The notes: a model not told the origin generated them from the sequence alone. A DNA stretch of 64,000 nucleotides from Acinetobacter gyllenbergii CIP 110306 = MTCC 11365 (GCF_000413855.1 NZ_ATGG01000007.1:1-64000); one strand, 5' to 3'. Numbered from the stretch's first letter, positions 33,944 to 44,596 are shown. Numbers and translations: made by a program.

Positions 33944-35179
33944 ATGAGTTCTGCAGTGGTCGTTTCATCAGAAAATTTAGATGAAAAACAACAGTCTGTT
34001 TCTACGCCTGTCGTTCATGCTGCCGAGAAAAAAGTAAATTTACTTGGCATGTCTCGAGCTGAACTAGAAAAATTCTTTGAAGATTTGGGCGAAAAAAAGT
34101 TTCGCGCAGGTCAGGTCATGAAATGGGTGCACCAATATTTTGTGACTGATTTTGCTGAGATGAGTAATATCTCTGGCAAATTACGTGAAAAACTTGAAAA
34201 GATTTGTGAAATTAAAGCGCCTGAAGTGGTGCATCGTAACTACTCGAAAGATGGTACCCGTAAATGGGTATTCCGCGTAGGAGATGGCGAAGGTTCTCTG
34301 GTCGAAACCGTCCTGATTCCTGCCGAAGATAAAACAGGTGCACGTAAAACCTTGTGTATTTCATCACAAGTGGGTTGTGCGCTGGATTGTTCATTCTGTT
34401 CGACAGGTAAACAGGGTTTCCAACGTGACCTGACACCTGCAGAAATCATTGGTCAGTTGTGGATGGCGAATTATTCCTATATGGAAGATGTGCCAGTCGC
34501 TGAACGCGAACGTACTGTGACCAATGTGGTGATGATGGGGATGGGTGAGCCTTTACTCAACTATGATGCTGTACTCAGTTCCATGCAATTGATGCTGGAC
34601 GACTTTGCTTATGGCATGTCAAAGCGCCGTGTGACCTTATCGACATCGGGTGTCGTACCGAAAATTGATCAGCTGGCACAGGACATTGATGTCGCTTTGG
34701 CGATTTCATTACACGCGCCAAATGATGAACTTCGTAATGAATTGGTGCCGATTAATAAAAAATATCCATTACAGCAATTAATCGCGGCTTGCCAACGTTA
34801 TCTCGCTAAAGATGGTAATGAAAGCTCACGTCGTCACGTGACCATCGAATATGTGATGCTCGATGGTGTGAATGACAAACCTGAGCATGCACAGCAGTTA
34901 TTAAAACTGTTAAAAAATCTACCGAGTAAGATCAATCTTATTCCATTTAACCCGTTCCCGCATGCGCCTTATGGTCGTTCGAGCCGTAACCGAATTATTG
35001 CCTTCCAAAAAACTTTGTCGGATGCAGGATTTGTGTGTACGATTCGTCAGACACGTGGCGATGATATTGATGCTGCGTGTGGACAATTGGTAGGACAGGT
35101 CGCTGACCGTACTCGTCGTGCCGAACAATGGAAAAAGAAAGTGGCGCAACGACAAGAAATTTTGCGCACACAAGGATAA
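33944..35179 (+). CDS. rlmN: 23S rRNA/tRNA adenine-C2 methyltransferase RlmN
   Basis: A 411-aa radical-SAM methyltransferase. The N-terminal accessory domain holds [20 protein letters not shown]. The iron-sulfur motif CALDCSFC (C-x3-C-x2-C) is near residue 145, with MGMGEPLLN near 200, a catalytic Cys in [18 protein letters not shown] near the C-terminus, and [12 protein letters not shown] between. It methylates A2503 of 23S rRNA and A37 of some tRNAs. I chose ATG 33944 because AGG is 9 nt upstream; ATG 33938 is too close to it. Confidence 0.96.
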   Translation: MSSAVVVSSENLDEKQQSVSTPVVHAAEKKVNLLGMSRAELEKFFEDLGEKKFRAGQVMKWVHQYFVTDFAEMSNISGKLREKLEKICEIKAPEVVHRNYSKDGTRKWVFRVGDGEGSLVETVLIPAEDKTGARKTLCISSQVGCALDCSFCSTGKQGFQRDLTPAEIIGQLWMANYSYMEDVPVAERERTVTNVVMMGMGEPLLNYDAVLSSMQLMLDDFAYGMSKRRVTLSTSGVVPKIDQLAQDIDVALAISLHAPNDELRNELVPINKKYPLQQLIAACQRYLAKDGNESSRRHVTIEYVMLDGVNDKPEHAQQLLKLLKNLPSKINLIPFNPFPHAPYGRSSRNRIIAFQKTLSDAGFVCTIRQTRGDDIDAACGQLVGQVADRTRRAEQWKKKVAQRQEILRTQG

Positions 35180-35195
35180 TACTTGGGGAAAGGCG

Positions 35196-36002
35196 TTGAA
35201 GATCACTCGAACAAAAACGATTATAAGCACGGCTGTTGGGTTTATTTTATTGAGCTTAACCGCGTGTCAATCGACATCGACAGCATTAAAAAAAGATCCA
35301 GAAAAAGCTGTGCAAGTGCGTACTCAACTTGCTGCCGAATATATTCGTAATCGTGATCTGGATTCAGCCAAGCGTTCGCTTGACGAAGCCCTAAAAGTTG
35401 ATTCTCGTGATGCCAATGCCAATATGATGATGGGCATTTTGCTGCAACAAGAGGGCAGCGCCAGTAATATGGAAAAAGCAGAGACTTATTTTAAGCGGGC
35501 AATTTCTGCAGAACCAGACAATGCGCAAGCGCGTAATAATTACGGTACATATTTGTATCAACAGCAACGCTATAATGAAGCGATTGAGCAATTTACCCGT
35601 GCGGGTGCAACTTTAGGCTATGAACAACGGTTTCAGTCGTTGGAAAACCTAGGGCGAATCTATTTAAGATTGGGCGATGTTGCGAATGCTGAAAAATCAT
35701 TCAAACAGGCGCTACAAGCGAATCGAAACGCAACCATTTCAATGTTAGAGTTGGCGGAAATTTTCTATTTGCAACAAAATAATAGAGATGCATCGCAACT
35801 ATACGAACAATATGTTCGTAATGTAGGACAGAAAAACCAAGGTGCTCGGGCACTTTGGATTGGTTTACGCATTGCTCGAGCGAATGCGGATCAATTAGGA
35901 ATGCAAGTGTTAGTCAATCAACTGCGCGCACTCTTTCCTGATAGTCCAGAATATCAACGTTATTTGCAATTACAGTACAGTACTGAGGCCGTATGGAAAT
36001 AA
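35196..36002 (+). CDS. pilW: Type IV pilus biogenesis lipoprotein PilW/PilF
   Basis: A 268-aa lipoprotein. The signal is TKTIISTAVGFILLSLTAC with lipobox LTAC, so Cys about residue 24 is acylated. The mature part is a run of TPR repeats (RTQLAAEYIRNRDLDSAKRS, ANMMMGILLQQEGSASNMEK, ARNNYGTYLYQQQRYNEAIE, SLENLGRIYLRLGDVANAEK). It assists secretin PilQ assembly at the outer membrane. The start is most likely TTG 35196, with GGGGAAAGG directly before it; the ATG 78 nt upstream lies inside rlmN and would place 26 residues before the signal. Confidence 0.9.
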   Translation: MKITRTKTIISTAVGFILLSLTACQSTSTALKKDPEKAVQVRTQLAAEYIRNRDLDSAKRSLDEALKVDSRDANANMMMGILLQQEGSASNMEKAETYFKRAISAEPDNAQARNNYGTYLYQQQRYNEAIEQFTRAGATLGYEQRFQSLENLGRIYLRLGDVANAEKSFKQALQANRNATISMLELAEIFYLQQNNRDASQLYEQYVRNVGQKNQGARALWIGLRIARANADQLGMQVLVNQLRALFPDSPEYQRYLQLQYSTEAVWK

Positions 36003-36787
36003 ATCCAAATTCACATCAGCCAACTGGCACAACCTCGCCATCGTCAACCTTAGGAAATATTCAACGACCTGGTGAGTATTTGCGTCAAATTCGTATTGCA
36101 CAAAAGAAAGAAATTGAAGAGATTGCAAACGTATTGAATATGCCTGTCAAAACCTTGACAGCATTGGAGCAAGATGATTATAAATCATTGCCAGAAGCGA
36201 CCTTTATCAAAGGCTATTATCGTGCTTATGCAAAGCATTTAAATGCAGATGCCAGTGCGATTATTCAGCGTTTTGATGAAATTTATGTTAATGATACTGG
36301 ACTGAAAGCCAGCCATGCCTTGAATAATTCTCCAATTAAAATTATGGGGAAATTATCAGGCTCGAAAAGCGTGCGTAACCGGATCTGGTTAAAACGCATT
36401 GCAATCGTGGCGGCTGTTGCAGTTTTAGCGTGGTTGGCAGTTATGGCGGTGCAGAATTGGACATCAGGCCATAAAGATGAAGATGATGTGCCAAAGATCA
36501 AAAACTCGGATGTTCAGATTTTGCCGATGGGGAATACCACTACGGCAACATCTGGTGACCAATTGGTCTTGAATTTTAATCGACCAACTTCTGTGCATAT
36601 TGTCGATGCAACAGGTAAAGTATTGGCAACAGGTCGTCAAGCATCGACGTTGACTTTAAGTGGCGAATCGCCATTTCAAATTCGTTTAGATGATGCGACC
36701 GCAGTAGCATTGACTTTAAATCAGGAGCAAATTTCGTTGTCTCCATATACGGTCAATGGAAAAGCAGAATTCCGTTTGTCTCGTTAA
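35993..36787 (+). CDS. rodZ: RodZ-like helix-turn-helix membrane protein
   Basis: A 264-aa protein with an N-terminal HTH domain (EYLRQIRIAQKKEIEEIANV, NMPVKTLTALEQDDYKSLPE, then FIKGYYRAYAKHL), one membrane helix (AIVAAVAVLAWLAVMAVQNW, near 138-157) and a C-terminal periplasmic DUF4115 domain (VLNFNRPTSVHIVDATGKV). RodZ links MreB to the cell-wall machinery in rods. Acinetobacter rods are short, and the role here is inferred. It overlaps the end of pilW by 10 bp and precedes ispG, a conserved order. Confidence 0.88.
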   Translation: MEINPNSHQPTGTTSPSSTLGNIQRPGEYLRQIRIAQKKEIEEIANVLNMPVKTLTALEQDDYKSLPEATFIKGYYRAYAKHLNADASAIIQRFDEIYVNDTGLKASHALNNSPIKIMGKLSGSKSVRNRIWLKRIAIVAAVAVLAWLAVMAVQNWTSGHKDEDDVPKIKNSDVQILPMGNTTTATSGDQLVLNFNRPTSVHIVDATGKVLATGRQASTLTLSGESPFQIRLDDATAVALTLNQEQISLSPYTVNGKAEFRLSR

Positions 36788-36809
36788 TGCCAAAGAGTAG
36801 AGCTATACG

Positions 36810-37925
36810 ATGATTGTGAATCCAATTAAACGCCGTCCAACACGAAAAATCCGTGTCGGTTCGGTGTATGTCGGTGGTGATGCCCCGATCAGTGTTCAAA
36901 GTATGACCAATACTGAAACCTGTGATGTGGATGCAACTGTGGCGCAAATCCAGCGCTGTGCAGATGCAGGTGCGGATATCATGCGTGTTTCAGTACCGTC
37001 AATGGAAGCCGCAGAGGCGTTTGGCGCGATTCGTAAACGCGTTTCTGTGCCATTGGTGGCCGATATTCATTTTGATCATCGTATTGCTTTAGCGGTTGCG
37101 GACTACGGCGCAGACTGTTTACGGATAAACCCAGGCAATATCGGTTCGGATCAGAAAGTGCGTGAAGTGGTTGCTGCGGCAAAACATCATGGTATTTCGA
37201 TTCGTATTGGGGTGAATGCGGGGTCTCTGGAAAAAGACTTGCAAGTGAAATATGGCGAGCCAACAGGGCAGGCCTTACTTGAATCGGCAATGCGTCATAT
37301 CGACATTCTCGACCGTTTAGACTTCCATGAGTTTAAAGTGAGTGTTAAAGCATCGAATGTGTTTCTGACCATGGATGCTTATCGCTTATTGTCTCAACAA
37401 ATTGATAATCCACTGCATTTGGGTGTAACTGAGGCAGGGATTTACCGTACGGGTACAGTCAAATCAGCAATTGCTTTGGGTGGACTGTTGATGGAGGGTG
37501 TTGGCGATACCATGCGTATTTCGCTAGCGGCTGAACCAGAAGACGAAATTAAAATCGGTTTTGATATTTTAAAATCCTTGGGCTTACGCTCAAACGGGAT
37601 TAACTTTATTGCTTGTCCAAGCTGTTCACGTCAGGAATTCAATGTAATTCAAGTGATGCAGGCTTTGGAAGAGCGTTTAGAAGATATCCGTACCCCGATG
37701 GACTTGTCTGTGATCGGATGTAAAGTGAATGGTCCAGGTGAAGCGAAAGAAGCTGATATCGGGATTGTCGGTGCGTCACCGCGTTCACTGGTCTATCGAA
37801 ATGGTGAGAAGAGCCATTTAATTGATACAAATCAGCTGGTTGATGAAATTGAAACAATGGTTCGTCAACGTGTTCAAGAGCTTGAAGAAGCAAAATCTAA
37901 AGTTATTATTCGTAGTTCATCATGA
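36810..37925 (+). CDS. ispG: HMBPP synthase (4-hydroxy-3-methylbut-2-enyl-PP synthase)
   Basis: A 371-aa IspG of the MEP isoprenoid pathway, a 4Fe-4S enzyme that converts MEcPP to HMBPP. Seen: [39 protein letters not shown], and the cluster ligands in [18 protein letters not shown] and [16 protein letters not shown]. The hisS start overlaps its last bases (ATGA). Confidence 0.96.
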   Translation: MIVNPIKRRPTRKIRVGSVYVGGDAPISVQSMTNTETCDVDATVAQIQRCADAGADIMRVSVPSMEAAEAFGAIRKRVSVPLVADIHFDHRIALAVADYGADCLRINPGNIGSDQKVREVVAAAKHHGISIRIGVNAGSLEKDLQVKYGEPTGQALLESAMRHIDILDRLDFHEFKVSVKASNVFLTMDAYRLLSQQIDNPLHLGVTEAGIYRTGTVKSAIALGGLLMEGVGDTMRISLAAEPEDEIKIGFDILKSLGLRSNGINFIACPSCSRQEFNVIQVMQALEERLEDIRTPMDLSVIGCKVNGPGEAKEADIGIVGASPRSLVYRNGEKSHLIDTNQLVDEIETMVRQRVQELEEAKSKVIIRSSS

Positions 37926-39214
37926 GTTCAATTGTCGCTATCAAAGGTTTTAATGACACCCTTCCAACGCAAACTGCGGCTTGGAGAAGTCTGGAACAGC
38001 AACTTGCATCGTTAATGGATGCATATGGTTATCAACAAATCCGTTTGCCAATCGTTGAGCAAACCGGTCTATTCAAGCGTGCCATTGGCGATGCGACCGA
38101 TATTGTTGAAAAAGAAATGTATACCTTTTTCGACAAAGGTACACCGCCAGAATCACTGACCTTGCGTCCTGAAGGAACCGCAGGTTGTGTACGTGCGATG
38201 TTGGAGCATAACTTGCTGCGTGGTGCGACACCACGAGTCTGGTACCTCGGGCCAATGTTCCGCTATGAAAAACCGCAAAAAGGTCGTTATCGCCAATTCC
38301 ACCAATTTGGTGTGGAAACTTTTGGTGTTGCAACGCCGGATATCGATGCTGAAATCATTTTAATGACCGCACGTTTATGGAAACGTATGGGTGTGGCAGA
38401 ACATGTGCGCTTAGAGTTAAATACTTTAGGTGAAATCGATGAACGTGCAGCCTATCGTGCAGCCTTGGTTGAGTTTTTAAGCCAGCACAAAGATGCCTTG
38501 GATGAAGATTCACAACGCCGTTTAAGCACCAATCCATTGCGTATTCTGGATTCTAAAGTTGAATCAACGCAAAAGATTTTGGAAAATGCGCCGAAGTTGC
38601 ATGATTTCTTAAAAGAAGATTCCATCAATCACTTCCAACAACTGCAACAATATCTGACGGATGCAGGAATTGAGTTTGTGATTAACCAGAAACTGGTACG
38701 TGGTTTGGACTATTACAACAAGACTGTATTTGAGTGGACCACCACCATGTTGGGTTCACAGGGTACCGTATGTGCTGGTGGTCGCTACGATGGTCTGGTT
38801 GGACAGCTTAAAGGTAAAGCGGATCAATCAGTGCCTGCAGTCGGTTTTGCCATGGGGATGGAGCGTTTACTGTTATTGGTTGAACAGGTTACGCAAGTCA
38901 AAGATGCCCGTGATTGTGAAATCTTTTTATTGGCTGAACCTGCATATCAAGCCAAAGCCTTGGTCTTGGCTGAACAAATCCGTGATCAGTTAGAAGCTGC
39001 AAACAGTTCGCTTCGTTTAAAAACGGGATCTCAAGGCAGTATGAAAAGCCAGATGAAGAAGGCTGATCAATCAGGTGCAACCTATGCGGTAATCTTGGGC
39101 GAGCGTGAGTGGGAATCTCAACAGCTATTGGTGAAAGCGCTTGCGACAGCTGAGCAATCACAAGTTGCGCTCACTGAATTGACGCCATTTTTTATCGAAA
39201 AATTTAAACAATAA
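37922..39214 (+). CDS. hisS: Histidyl-tRNA synthetase
   Basis: A 430-aa class II synthetase. It begins [16 protein letters not shown]. Motif 2 is [20 protein letters not shown], the HisRS signature [14 protein letters not shown] follows, and motif 3 is [13 protein letters not shown]. The C-terminal anticodon-binding domain runs from about 330. It charges tRNA-His and is essential. Coupled to ispG by a 4-bp overlap. Confidence 0.97.
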   Translation: MSSIVAIKGFNDTLPTQTAAWRSLEQQLASLMDAYGYQQIRLPIVEQTGLFKRAIGDATDIVEKEMYTFFDKGTPPESLTLRPEGTAGCVRAMLEHNLLRGATPRVWYLGPMFRYEKPQKGRYRQFHQFGVETFGVATPDIDAEIILMTARLWKRMGVAEHVRLELNTLGEIDERAAYRAALVEFLSQHKDALDEDSQRRLSTNPLRILDSKVESTQKILENAPKLHDFLKEDSINHFQQLQQYLTDAGIEFVINQKLVRGLDYYNKTVFEWTTTMLGSQGTVCAGGRYDGLVGQLKGKADQSVPAVGFAMGMERLLLLVEQVTQVKDARDCEIFLLAEPAYQAKALVLAEQIRDQLEAANSSLRLKTGSQGSMKSQMKKADQSGATYAVILGEREWESQQLLVKALATAEQSQVALTELTPFFIEKFKQ

Positions 39215-39243
39215 ATTGCAAAATTTAGGAAAAGGACAATCAC

Positions 39244-39942
39244 ATGAGTTTAAGTGATGATGAACAACTCGACCATTTAAAGTCGTTTGCCAAAAAATAT
39301 GGTTCTGCAATGATTAGCGGAATTCTCATTGCCTTGATTGCCTTTTTCGGATGGGAATATTGGCACAAGAAAAACCTTGCCGAAGCCCAGAACCAAACGG
39401 CGAAGGTACAAAAGTTGATGGATGAGGCGAAAGCGGCATCAGGTCAACCGAATGCCTTTGCCAGCTTATCTGAAACAGCAGATAAAATTGTGAAAGATGA
39501 TGCAGACTCTGCTCAGGCGATTCAAACACAATTTATCATGGCGAAACTTGCCTATGACAAGCAAGACTATGCTGCTGCTGAAAAAGCTTTGAAGAAAGTT
39601 GAAACTTCAAAAGTTAAAGATGCAGGTTTATTGCAAATTGTTAAATTACGTTTGGCTGATGCACAATTAGCGCAAAGCAAATATGACGAAGCGTTAAAAA
39701 CTTTAACGAGCGTGACTGATCCTGCGTTCAAGGCGAGTGCTGAAGAGCTTCGCGGTGATATTTTCGTTGCGAAAAAAGACAACGCGTCTGCGCGTAAAGC
39801 GTATCAAAGTGCATGGGATAACCTGCTCGAGCGTAAACAAGAGCGTCAGCTTTTACAAATTAAACTCGAAAGTGTTGGCGTTTTAGTAGATGATCCTGAG
39901 TTTGAGCGCCCGATCTTAGATACCAAAGTGGATGAGTCTTAA
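39244..39942 (+). CDS. yfgM: YfgM-like periplasmic TPR protein
   Basis: A 232-aa protein. Residues 18-40 form one membrane helix (YGSAMISGILIALIAFFGWE). The rest is a periplasmic TPR-like helical array (AEAQNQTAKVQKLMDEAKAA, AKLAYDKQDYAAAEKALKKV, LADAQLAQSKYDEALKTLTS). In E. coli YfgM is an ancillary subunit of the Sec translocon working with PpiD. It lies between hisS and bamB, its usual place. Confidence 0.9.
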   Translation: MSLSDDEQLDHLKSFAKKYGSAMISGILIALIAFFGWEYWHKKNLAEAQNQTAKVQKLMDEAKAASGQPNAFASLSETADKIVKDDADSAQAIQTQFIMAKLAYDKQDYAAAEKALKKVETSKVKDAGLLQIVKLRLADAQLAQSKYDEALKTLTSVTDPAFKASAEELRGDIFVAKKDNASARKAYQSAWDNLLERKQERQLLQIKLESVGVLVDDPEFERPILDTKVDES

Positions 39943-41084
39943 TGCAGAATAAACTAAAACTACCTTTGGCAATTGCAATTGCTTCAGCTTTACTCGTTGG
40001 TTGTTCAAGCAATAAAGTAAAAGAAGCAAAACCGAATCCATTGCCAAAGATCACACAAGAACAAAATTTAAGCCTTGTGTTTTCACAAAGTGTTTCGTCT
40101 ACCGATGCTGCTGAAGCGTTACGCTTGCAGTTAGATACAGACAATGGTGTGATTTTTGCGATTGACCCAGATGGTCAGGTTTCTGCATACAAAGGTAAAC
40201 AGCGTCTTTGGAAAAGTAAAATCACCAAACAAGAACTTACCGCAGGTGTTGAGGCGGGTGAAGGGATTGTAGTGAGCGGCAATCGTAAAGGACAGTTATT
40301 TGCTTTAGACCAAGCGACAGGTGAGCAAAAATGGACTGCGAAATTGTCGGGTGCCATTCTATCTCCATCGCTGATCCAGTCGGGTCGTGTGATTACCATT
40401 GCTAATGATGGTACGGTATTTGCGCATGATGCAGCGACAGGACAACAGGTTTGGGCGTATAAACTACCGAATGTTCAGTTTAGTTTACGTGGTCAACCTG
40501 CACCTGTCAGCTTGGATGAGCGTACCGTGCTGATTGGTTCTGCCAATGCCTATGTTTATGCACTGGATATCATCAGTGGTGTGCCGCGTTTCCAACGTCG
40601 TGTAGCGATCAGTGAAGGTCGTTCTGATATCCAGCGTTTAGTCGATGTGGTGGGTGATCCTGTGGTATCAGGACAATATCTGGTAACCACCAGTTTCCAA
40701 GGTCAAGTCACCGTGACCGATCTTGCGACACAGCGTGTGGTGTGGAGCGAAGATGCCAGCAGTACCAATAGTGCTGAAGTCGCAGATGATAAAGTCTTCG
40801 TTGCGACGACAGATGGCAAGTTGAATGCGTATAACTTAGCAACAGGTGAGTTGGTTTGGCAAAATGAAGAATTGCTGAATCGTAAACTCAGTAATCCTGT
40901 CATGTTAGGACAAAATCTGGTCGTGGGTGATTTGGATGGCGTGCTTCATCTCATCAATCCTGCTTCAGGTAAGTTGATTGGCCGTGCCAAAACCAGCGGT
41001 GAAGTGCGCTCATTGCGTGTGATTGACAATCAGCTCTATGTTGCGACACGAAAAGGTGCATTAACCATTTGGCAGAATCGTTAA
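39942..41084 (+). CDS. bamB: Outer membrane assembly lipoprotein BamB
   Basis: A 380-aa lipoprotein. Signal with lipobox LLVGC (Cys about 21). The mature part is an eight-bladed beta-propeller of PQQ-like repeats (KQRLWKSKITKQ, GEQKWTAKLSG, GQQVWAYKLP, GELVWQNEEL). It is a scaffold of the BAM complex. The start overlaps the yfgM stop by one base. Confidence 0.95.
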   Translation: MQNKLKLPLAIAIASALLVGCSSNKVKEAKPNPLPKITQEQNLSLVFSQSVSSTDAAEALRLQLDTDNGVIFAIDPDGQVSAYKGKQRLWKSKITKQELTAGVEAGEGIVVSGNRKGQLFALDQATGEQKWTAKLSGAILSPSLIQSGRVITIANDGTVFAHDAATGQQVWAYKLPNVQFSLRGQPAPVSLDERTVLIGSANAYVYALDIISGVPRFQRRVAISEGRSDIQRLVDVVGDPVVSGQYLVTTSFQGQVTVTDLATQRVVWSEDASSTNSAEVADDKVFVATTDGKLNAYNLATGELVWQNEELLNRKLSNPVMLGQNLVVGDLDGVLHLINPASGKLIGRAKTSGEVRSLRVIDNQLYVATRKGALTIWQNR

Positions 41085-41139
41085 TTTTGTCTTAGCTTGT
41101 GGTAAAATGCACAATTAGCTATGGCTAATAAAACAATGA

Positions 41140-41175
41140 TCGGGGGTTTTGTTTAAACAAATCCCCGAATTTTTA
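41140..41175 (+). terminator. Hairpin after bamB
   Basis: Stem CGGGG / CCCCG extended by A:T pairs, then TTTTTA, 55 nt after the bamB stop. It separates bamB from der, which likely has its own promoter. Confidence 0.65.
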
Positions 41176-41260
41176 TTGTGATTACTTGATCACCAAAATC
41201 TTCCATACTGTTTCTGATACGATGTCATCAACGATGGCTCGTCTGAATTAAGGTTAATTT

Positions 41261-42670
41261 ATGAAACCCGTTATTGCGCTTATTGGTCGTCCAAACGTCG
41301 GAAAATCAACGCTATTTAACCAAATCACCAAAAGTCGTGATGCTTTGGTTGCTGACTTCGCTGGTTTAACTCGTGACCGCAAATATGGCGATGCGGTTTT
41401 TCAAAATAAGTCGTTCATTGTTGTCGATACCGGTGGTATTGGTGAGAATGAAGGCGGCATTGATTCATACATGGCAGAGCAGTCAAAAACCGCCATCCAT
41501 GAAGCAGACATCATTGTGTTTGTTGTGGATGCACGTGCTGGCTTATTGGCATCAGACGAACAAATTGCCCGTGAACTACGTACTCTCGGTAAGAAAGTAT
41601 ATCTAGTCGCCAATAAAGTTGATGGTGTTCATGCTGAGGCTGCATTGGTTGAGTTCTACAAGCTCGGTATGGGTGAGCCCTTACAAGTTGCTGCGAGCCA
41701 CGGACGTGGTGTTCAGCAAATGCTTGAAGATGTGTTGGCTGAAGTCCCAGAAGATGAAAATCCAGAAGAACATGATAAAGCAACAGGTTTACGTTTAGCG
41801 ATTATTGGTCGTCCAAACGTGGGTAAATCAACTTTGGTTAACCGTCTGTTGGGTGAAGAGCGTGTCGTTGCATTTGACCAACCGGGTACAACACGCGATT
41901 CAATTTATATTCCATATGAGCGTGATGGCCGTCAATATACTTTGATCGATACAGCGGGTGTACGTCGTAAAGGTAAAGTCGATGAGATGATTGAGAAATT
42001 CTCGATCGTGAAGACGCTACAAGCAATTAAAGATGCACATGTGATTGTGGTGGTATTGGATGCCCGTGAAGGTGTGGTTGAACAAGATTTACATTTGATT
42101 GGTTATGCACTTGAAGCTGGTCGTGCCATGGTGATTGCGATCAACAAATGGGACAACATGACCGAGTATGATCGTAAGCAATGTAAGTTGGATGTTGACC
42201 GCCGTTTTGACTTTATTCCTTGGGCCAAGGTGCATTTAATCTCAGCGTTGCATGGCACTGGCGTAGGCGATATGTACCCAACCATCCATCGTGCTTATGA
42301 TTCATCACATTTAAAAGTTTCGCCTGCGAAACTCACTCAAATCTTGAATGATGCAACTGAAGCGCACCAACCGCCAATGATTGGTGGTAAACGTATTAAA
42401 ATGCGTTATGCGCATATGGGTGGACAAAACCCACCAACCATCGTGATCCACGGTAACAAGGTGGATAAGACACCTGCGGACTATCGTCGTTATTTAGAAA
42501 ACGTATTCCGTAAAGTGTATAAACTGGAAGGGACACCTGTTCGTGTTGATTTCAAAACATCGGATAACCCATTTGAAGGACGTAAATCTCAAGTTGATGA
42601 GCGTGTAGCGGCACGTAAACGTCGTTATGTTCAGAAGTTTAAGAAAGCGGAAAAGAAATTCAAACGTTAA
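41261..42670 (+). CDS. der: Ribosome biogenesis GTPase Der (EngA)
   Basis: A 469-aa protein with two consecutive GTPase domains. The first has [13 protein letters not shown] at 8-20, DTGG and NKVDG; the second has [14 protein letters not shown] near 184, DTAGVR and NKWDN. A KH-like domain ([20 protein letters not shown]) and a basic tail end it. It is essential for 50S assembly. Last gene of the rlmN-to-der block. Confidence 0.97.
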   Translation: MKPVIALIGRPNVGKSTLFNQITKSRDALVADFAGLTRDRKYGDAVFQNKSFIVVDTGGIGENEGGIDSYMAEQSKTAIHEADIIVFVVDARAGLLASDEQIARELRTLGKKVYLVANKVDGVHAEAALVEFYKLGMGEPLQVAASHGRGVQQMLEDVLAEVPEDENPEEHDKATGLRLAIIGRPNVGKSTLVNRLLGEERVVAFDQPGTTRDSIYIPYERDGRQYTLIDTAGVRRKGKVDEMIEKFSIVKTLQAIKDAHVIVVVLDAREGVVEQDLHLIGYALEAGRAMVIAINKWDNMTEYDRKQCKLDVDRRFDFIPWAKVHLISALHGTGVGDMYPTIHRAYDSSHLKVSPAKLTQILNDATEAHQPPMIGGKRIKMRYAHMGGQNPPTIVIHGNKVDKTPADYRRYLENVFRKVYKLEGTPVRVDFKTSDNPFEGRKSQVDERVAARKRRYVQKFKKAEKKFKR

Positions 42671-42690
42671 GCCAGTATAAATGATGAAAG

Positions 42691-42716
42691 GCCCAAAGAT
42701 TGCTTTGGGCTTTTTT
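42691..42716 (+). terminator. Terminator after der
   Basis: An 8-bp stem GCCCAAAG / CTTTGGGC with an ATTG loop and six T residues, 20 nt after the der stop. Confidence 0.93.
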
Positions 42717-42833
42717 GATTGAATTGTTTTATTAATTAATTTAAATAATAATGAAAATTGTTTAGATGTTTTGAATAAAAGTGCATTTAAATTTATTTTA
42801 TTTAAGTTATTGAAATATAATAAAAATTATTTT

Positions 42834-42861
42834 TTGTTAAATGTCGTGCTAGTGCTATAAT
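42834..42861 (+). promoter_or_regulatory. Candidate promoter of the aryl polyene cluster
   Basis: TTGTTA (42834-42839), a 16-bp spacer, then extended -10 TGCTATAAT (TATAAT 42856-42861), 59 bp before the first cluster gene. It sits at the end of a 120-bp, very AT-rich stretch typical of H-NS-bound promoters. Confidence 0.6.
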
Positions 42862-42920
42862 GCCACCGCAAAATTTCCATTATTTGTATATTTTTTAAAC
42901 TAAACTGGATCGTGCATTGC

Positions 42921-43535
42921 ATGCTAAAACTCCATCTCACGCAGCCACAGCTTACTTCTGTACAGCAAAATTATGCTGCGCTGGAGGCTATTCCCGCAAT
43001 GCAACGTCGCCGTTTATCATCTTTGGCTAAAATGGCGCTGCATAGTGCATTGACTGCTTTGGATGGGCAACAAGTCGATTATATTGTTTGGGTTTCAAAA
43101 TATGGCGATGAGCAGAAAACTTTAGATATTCTAAAAGATGTATTACAACAACAAACGCCATCTCCAACACAATTTTCAACTTCAGTTCATAATGCAATTG
43201 CAGGCTTGTATTCGATTCTATGTCAGGATGCAACGCCCTCGACAAGTTTAAGCTGTGAATGGACAGAGGCATTGATCGAGGCTTATGCAATTTTAAAATC
43301 AACAGCTACCGCACAACGTGTGCTGGTGGTGGCATATGATCAAGCCTTGCCGAATGTTTATGCCGATGCGCTTGAGTTCCCAGCATTTGCGTTGGCGACT
43401 ATCGTCAGCTTAGAACATCCTAATGTGGAAGTTTTACAGCTCAGTGGCTCGGAATCATTGGAAAGTCTGGCTTTTTACCAGTTCTGGCAGGCTACAGAAG
43501 TGGGTCAATCTGGGTTGAGATGGAAAAAATGTTAA
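42921..43535 (+). CDS. Ketosynthase chain-length-factor-like protein
   Basis: A 204-aa protein of the beta-ketoacyl synthase N-terminal type found in aryl polyene clusters. It covers only the first half of a ketosynthase. The segment SVHNAIAGLYSILCQDATPS replaces the usual active-site Cys region, so it is probably non-catalytic and pairs with a full ketosynthase to set chain length. ATG 42921 is chosen over the GTG at 42912; both are near a GGA. First gene of the cluster. It overlaps the acyltransferase gene. Confidence 0.78.
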   Translation: MLKLHLTQPQLTSVQQNYAALEAIPAMQRRRLSSLAKMALHSALTALDGQQVDYIVWVSKYGDEQKTLDILKDVLQQQTPSPTQFSTSVHNAIAGLYSILCQDATPSTSLSCEWTEALIEAYAILKSTATAQRVLVVAYDQALPNVYADALEFPAFALATIVSLEHPNVEVLQLSGSESLESLAFYQFWQATEVGQSGLRWKKC

Positions 43536-44341
43536 AGCTGAATCAGATTAAACAGAAAGCCAATTATGCTTGGCGTGTTGCAGCAACAGGTTTCAGCTTT
43601 GCCAGTTTCGGTGCGGGTGGGGTTGGGATTGCAACCATTGTGGCCCCCTTGGTTCATTTAAGCAGCCGCAATCCAGTTGTACGTCAGCAACGTGCACAGC
43701 ACGTCATTCATTACAGCTTTAAGGGCTTTACTGAAATGATGGTCAAACTTGGGGTCATGACCTACTCAGTAGAGGGACTGGAAAAACTGCAACATAGCCG
43801 CCAAGAGTTGGTGATTGCCAATCATCCAACCTTGATTGATGTGGTGGTGATGATTGGATTGATGCAGCAGGCCAATTGTGTGGTGAAGCAATCACTGTGG
43901 TCAAATCCGTTTACTCGTGGTCCAGTGCGGAGTGCGGGTTATATTTTAAATGCGGGTTCGCAGCAGTTTATTGAAGACTGTGTACTTCGATTAAAACAGC
44001 AAGGTGCAGCTTCATTACTGATCTTTCCAGAAGGCACGCGAACTGAAAAAGGCGAGTGCTTGAATGAATTTCAACGTGGAGCGGCCAATATTGCGATTCG
44101 TGCCAATGTACCAGTACGTCCAGTTTTGATTCGATGTACCCCATCGACCTTAACCAAAAATGAAAAATGGTATCATGTGCCCGCACAGCCTTTTCATATC
44201 GAGATTAAGGTGTTGGATGCAATAGAAGTCCAAGATATCTTGGCAGATTCAGAAGTTTCACCGAAACAGGTGCGTCAGTTGAATCAGGGTTTTTATCAAA
44301 TTTTTAATAATGAGTTATCGAAAAATGAGCAATCTTGCTGA
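43520..44341 (+). CDS. 1-acyl-glycerol-3-phosphate-type acyltransferase
   Basis: A 273-aa PlsC-family acyltransferase with an N-terminal hydrophobic segment and the catalytic NHPTLIDV (H-x4-D) near residue 97 and FPEGTRTEKG near 172. It should move an acyl chain, possibly the finished polyene from an ACP, to a glycerolipid or sugar acceptor. ATG 43520 is given; ATG 43529 with GGAAAAA before it is equally possible. Its end overlaps the next ACP gene. Confidence 0.8.
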   Translation: MEKMLKLNQIKQKANYAWRVAATGFSFASFGAGGVGIATIVAPLVHLSSRNPVVRQQRAQHVIHYSFKGFTEMMVKLGVMTYSVEGLEKLQHSRQELVIANHPTLIDVVVMIGLMQQANCVVKQSLWSNPFTRGPVRSAGYILNAGSQQFIEDCVLRLKQQGAASLLIFPEGTRTEKGECLNEFQRGAANIAIRANVPVRPVLIRCTPSTLTKNEKWYHVPAQPFHIEIKVLDAIEVQDILADSEVSPKQVRQLNQGFYQIFNNELSKNEQSC

Positions 44342-44585
44342 TGAATTAAAGCAAATGATTATTGATGTTCTCGCGCTTGAGGATATTGGCATCAGTGATA
44401 TTGAAACTGAAGCACCACTTTTTGGTGAGGGTTTAGGCTTGGACTCAATTGATGCGCTCGAGTTAGGCTTGGCATTGAAAAAACGCTATAACATTCATTT
44501 GAATGCAGAATCAGATGAAACCAAACAACATTTTAAATCCGTTCAAAGCTTAGTGGCTTTGGTTGAAGCACAGCAAGCAGGTTAA
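44325..44585 (+). CDS. Acyl carrier protein 1 of the aryl polyene cluster
   Basis: An 86-aa ACP, predicted to carry phosphopantetheine on Ser41 of GLDSIDALEL. Preceded by a helix LKQMIIDVLAL. I chose ATG 44325, which gives a normal ACP N-terminus (MSNLADELKQ), although ATG 44310 is in frame. The start lies inside the acyltransferase gene. It is probably charged by the PPTase at 59659. Confidence 0.85.
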   Translation: MSNLADELKQMIIDVLALEDIGISDIETEAPLFGEGLGLDSIDALELGLALKKRYNIHLNAESDETKQHFKSVQSLVALVEAQQAG

Positions 44586-44596
44586 GGAGTAGATCG

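Noticed and set aside
35118..35195. ATG-initiated longer form of pilW
   Set aside because: It overlaps the end of rlmN and would place 26 residues before the lipoprotein signal.
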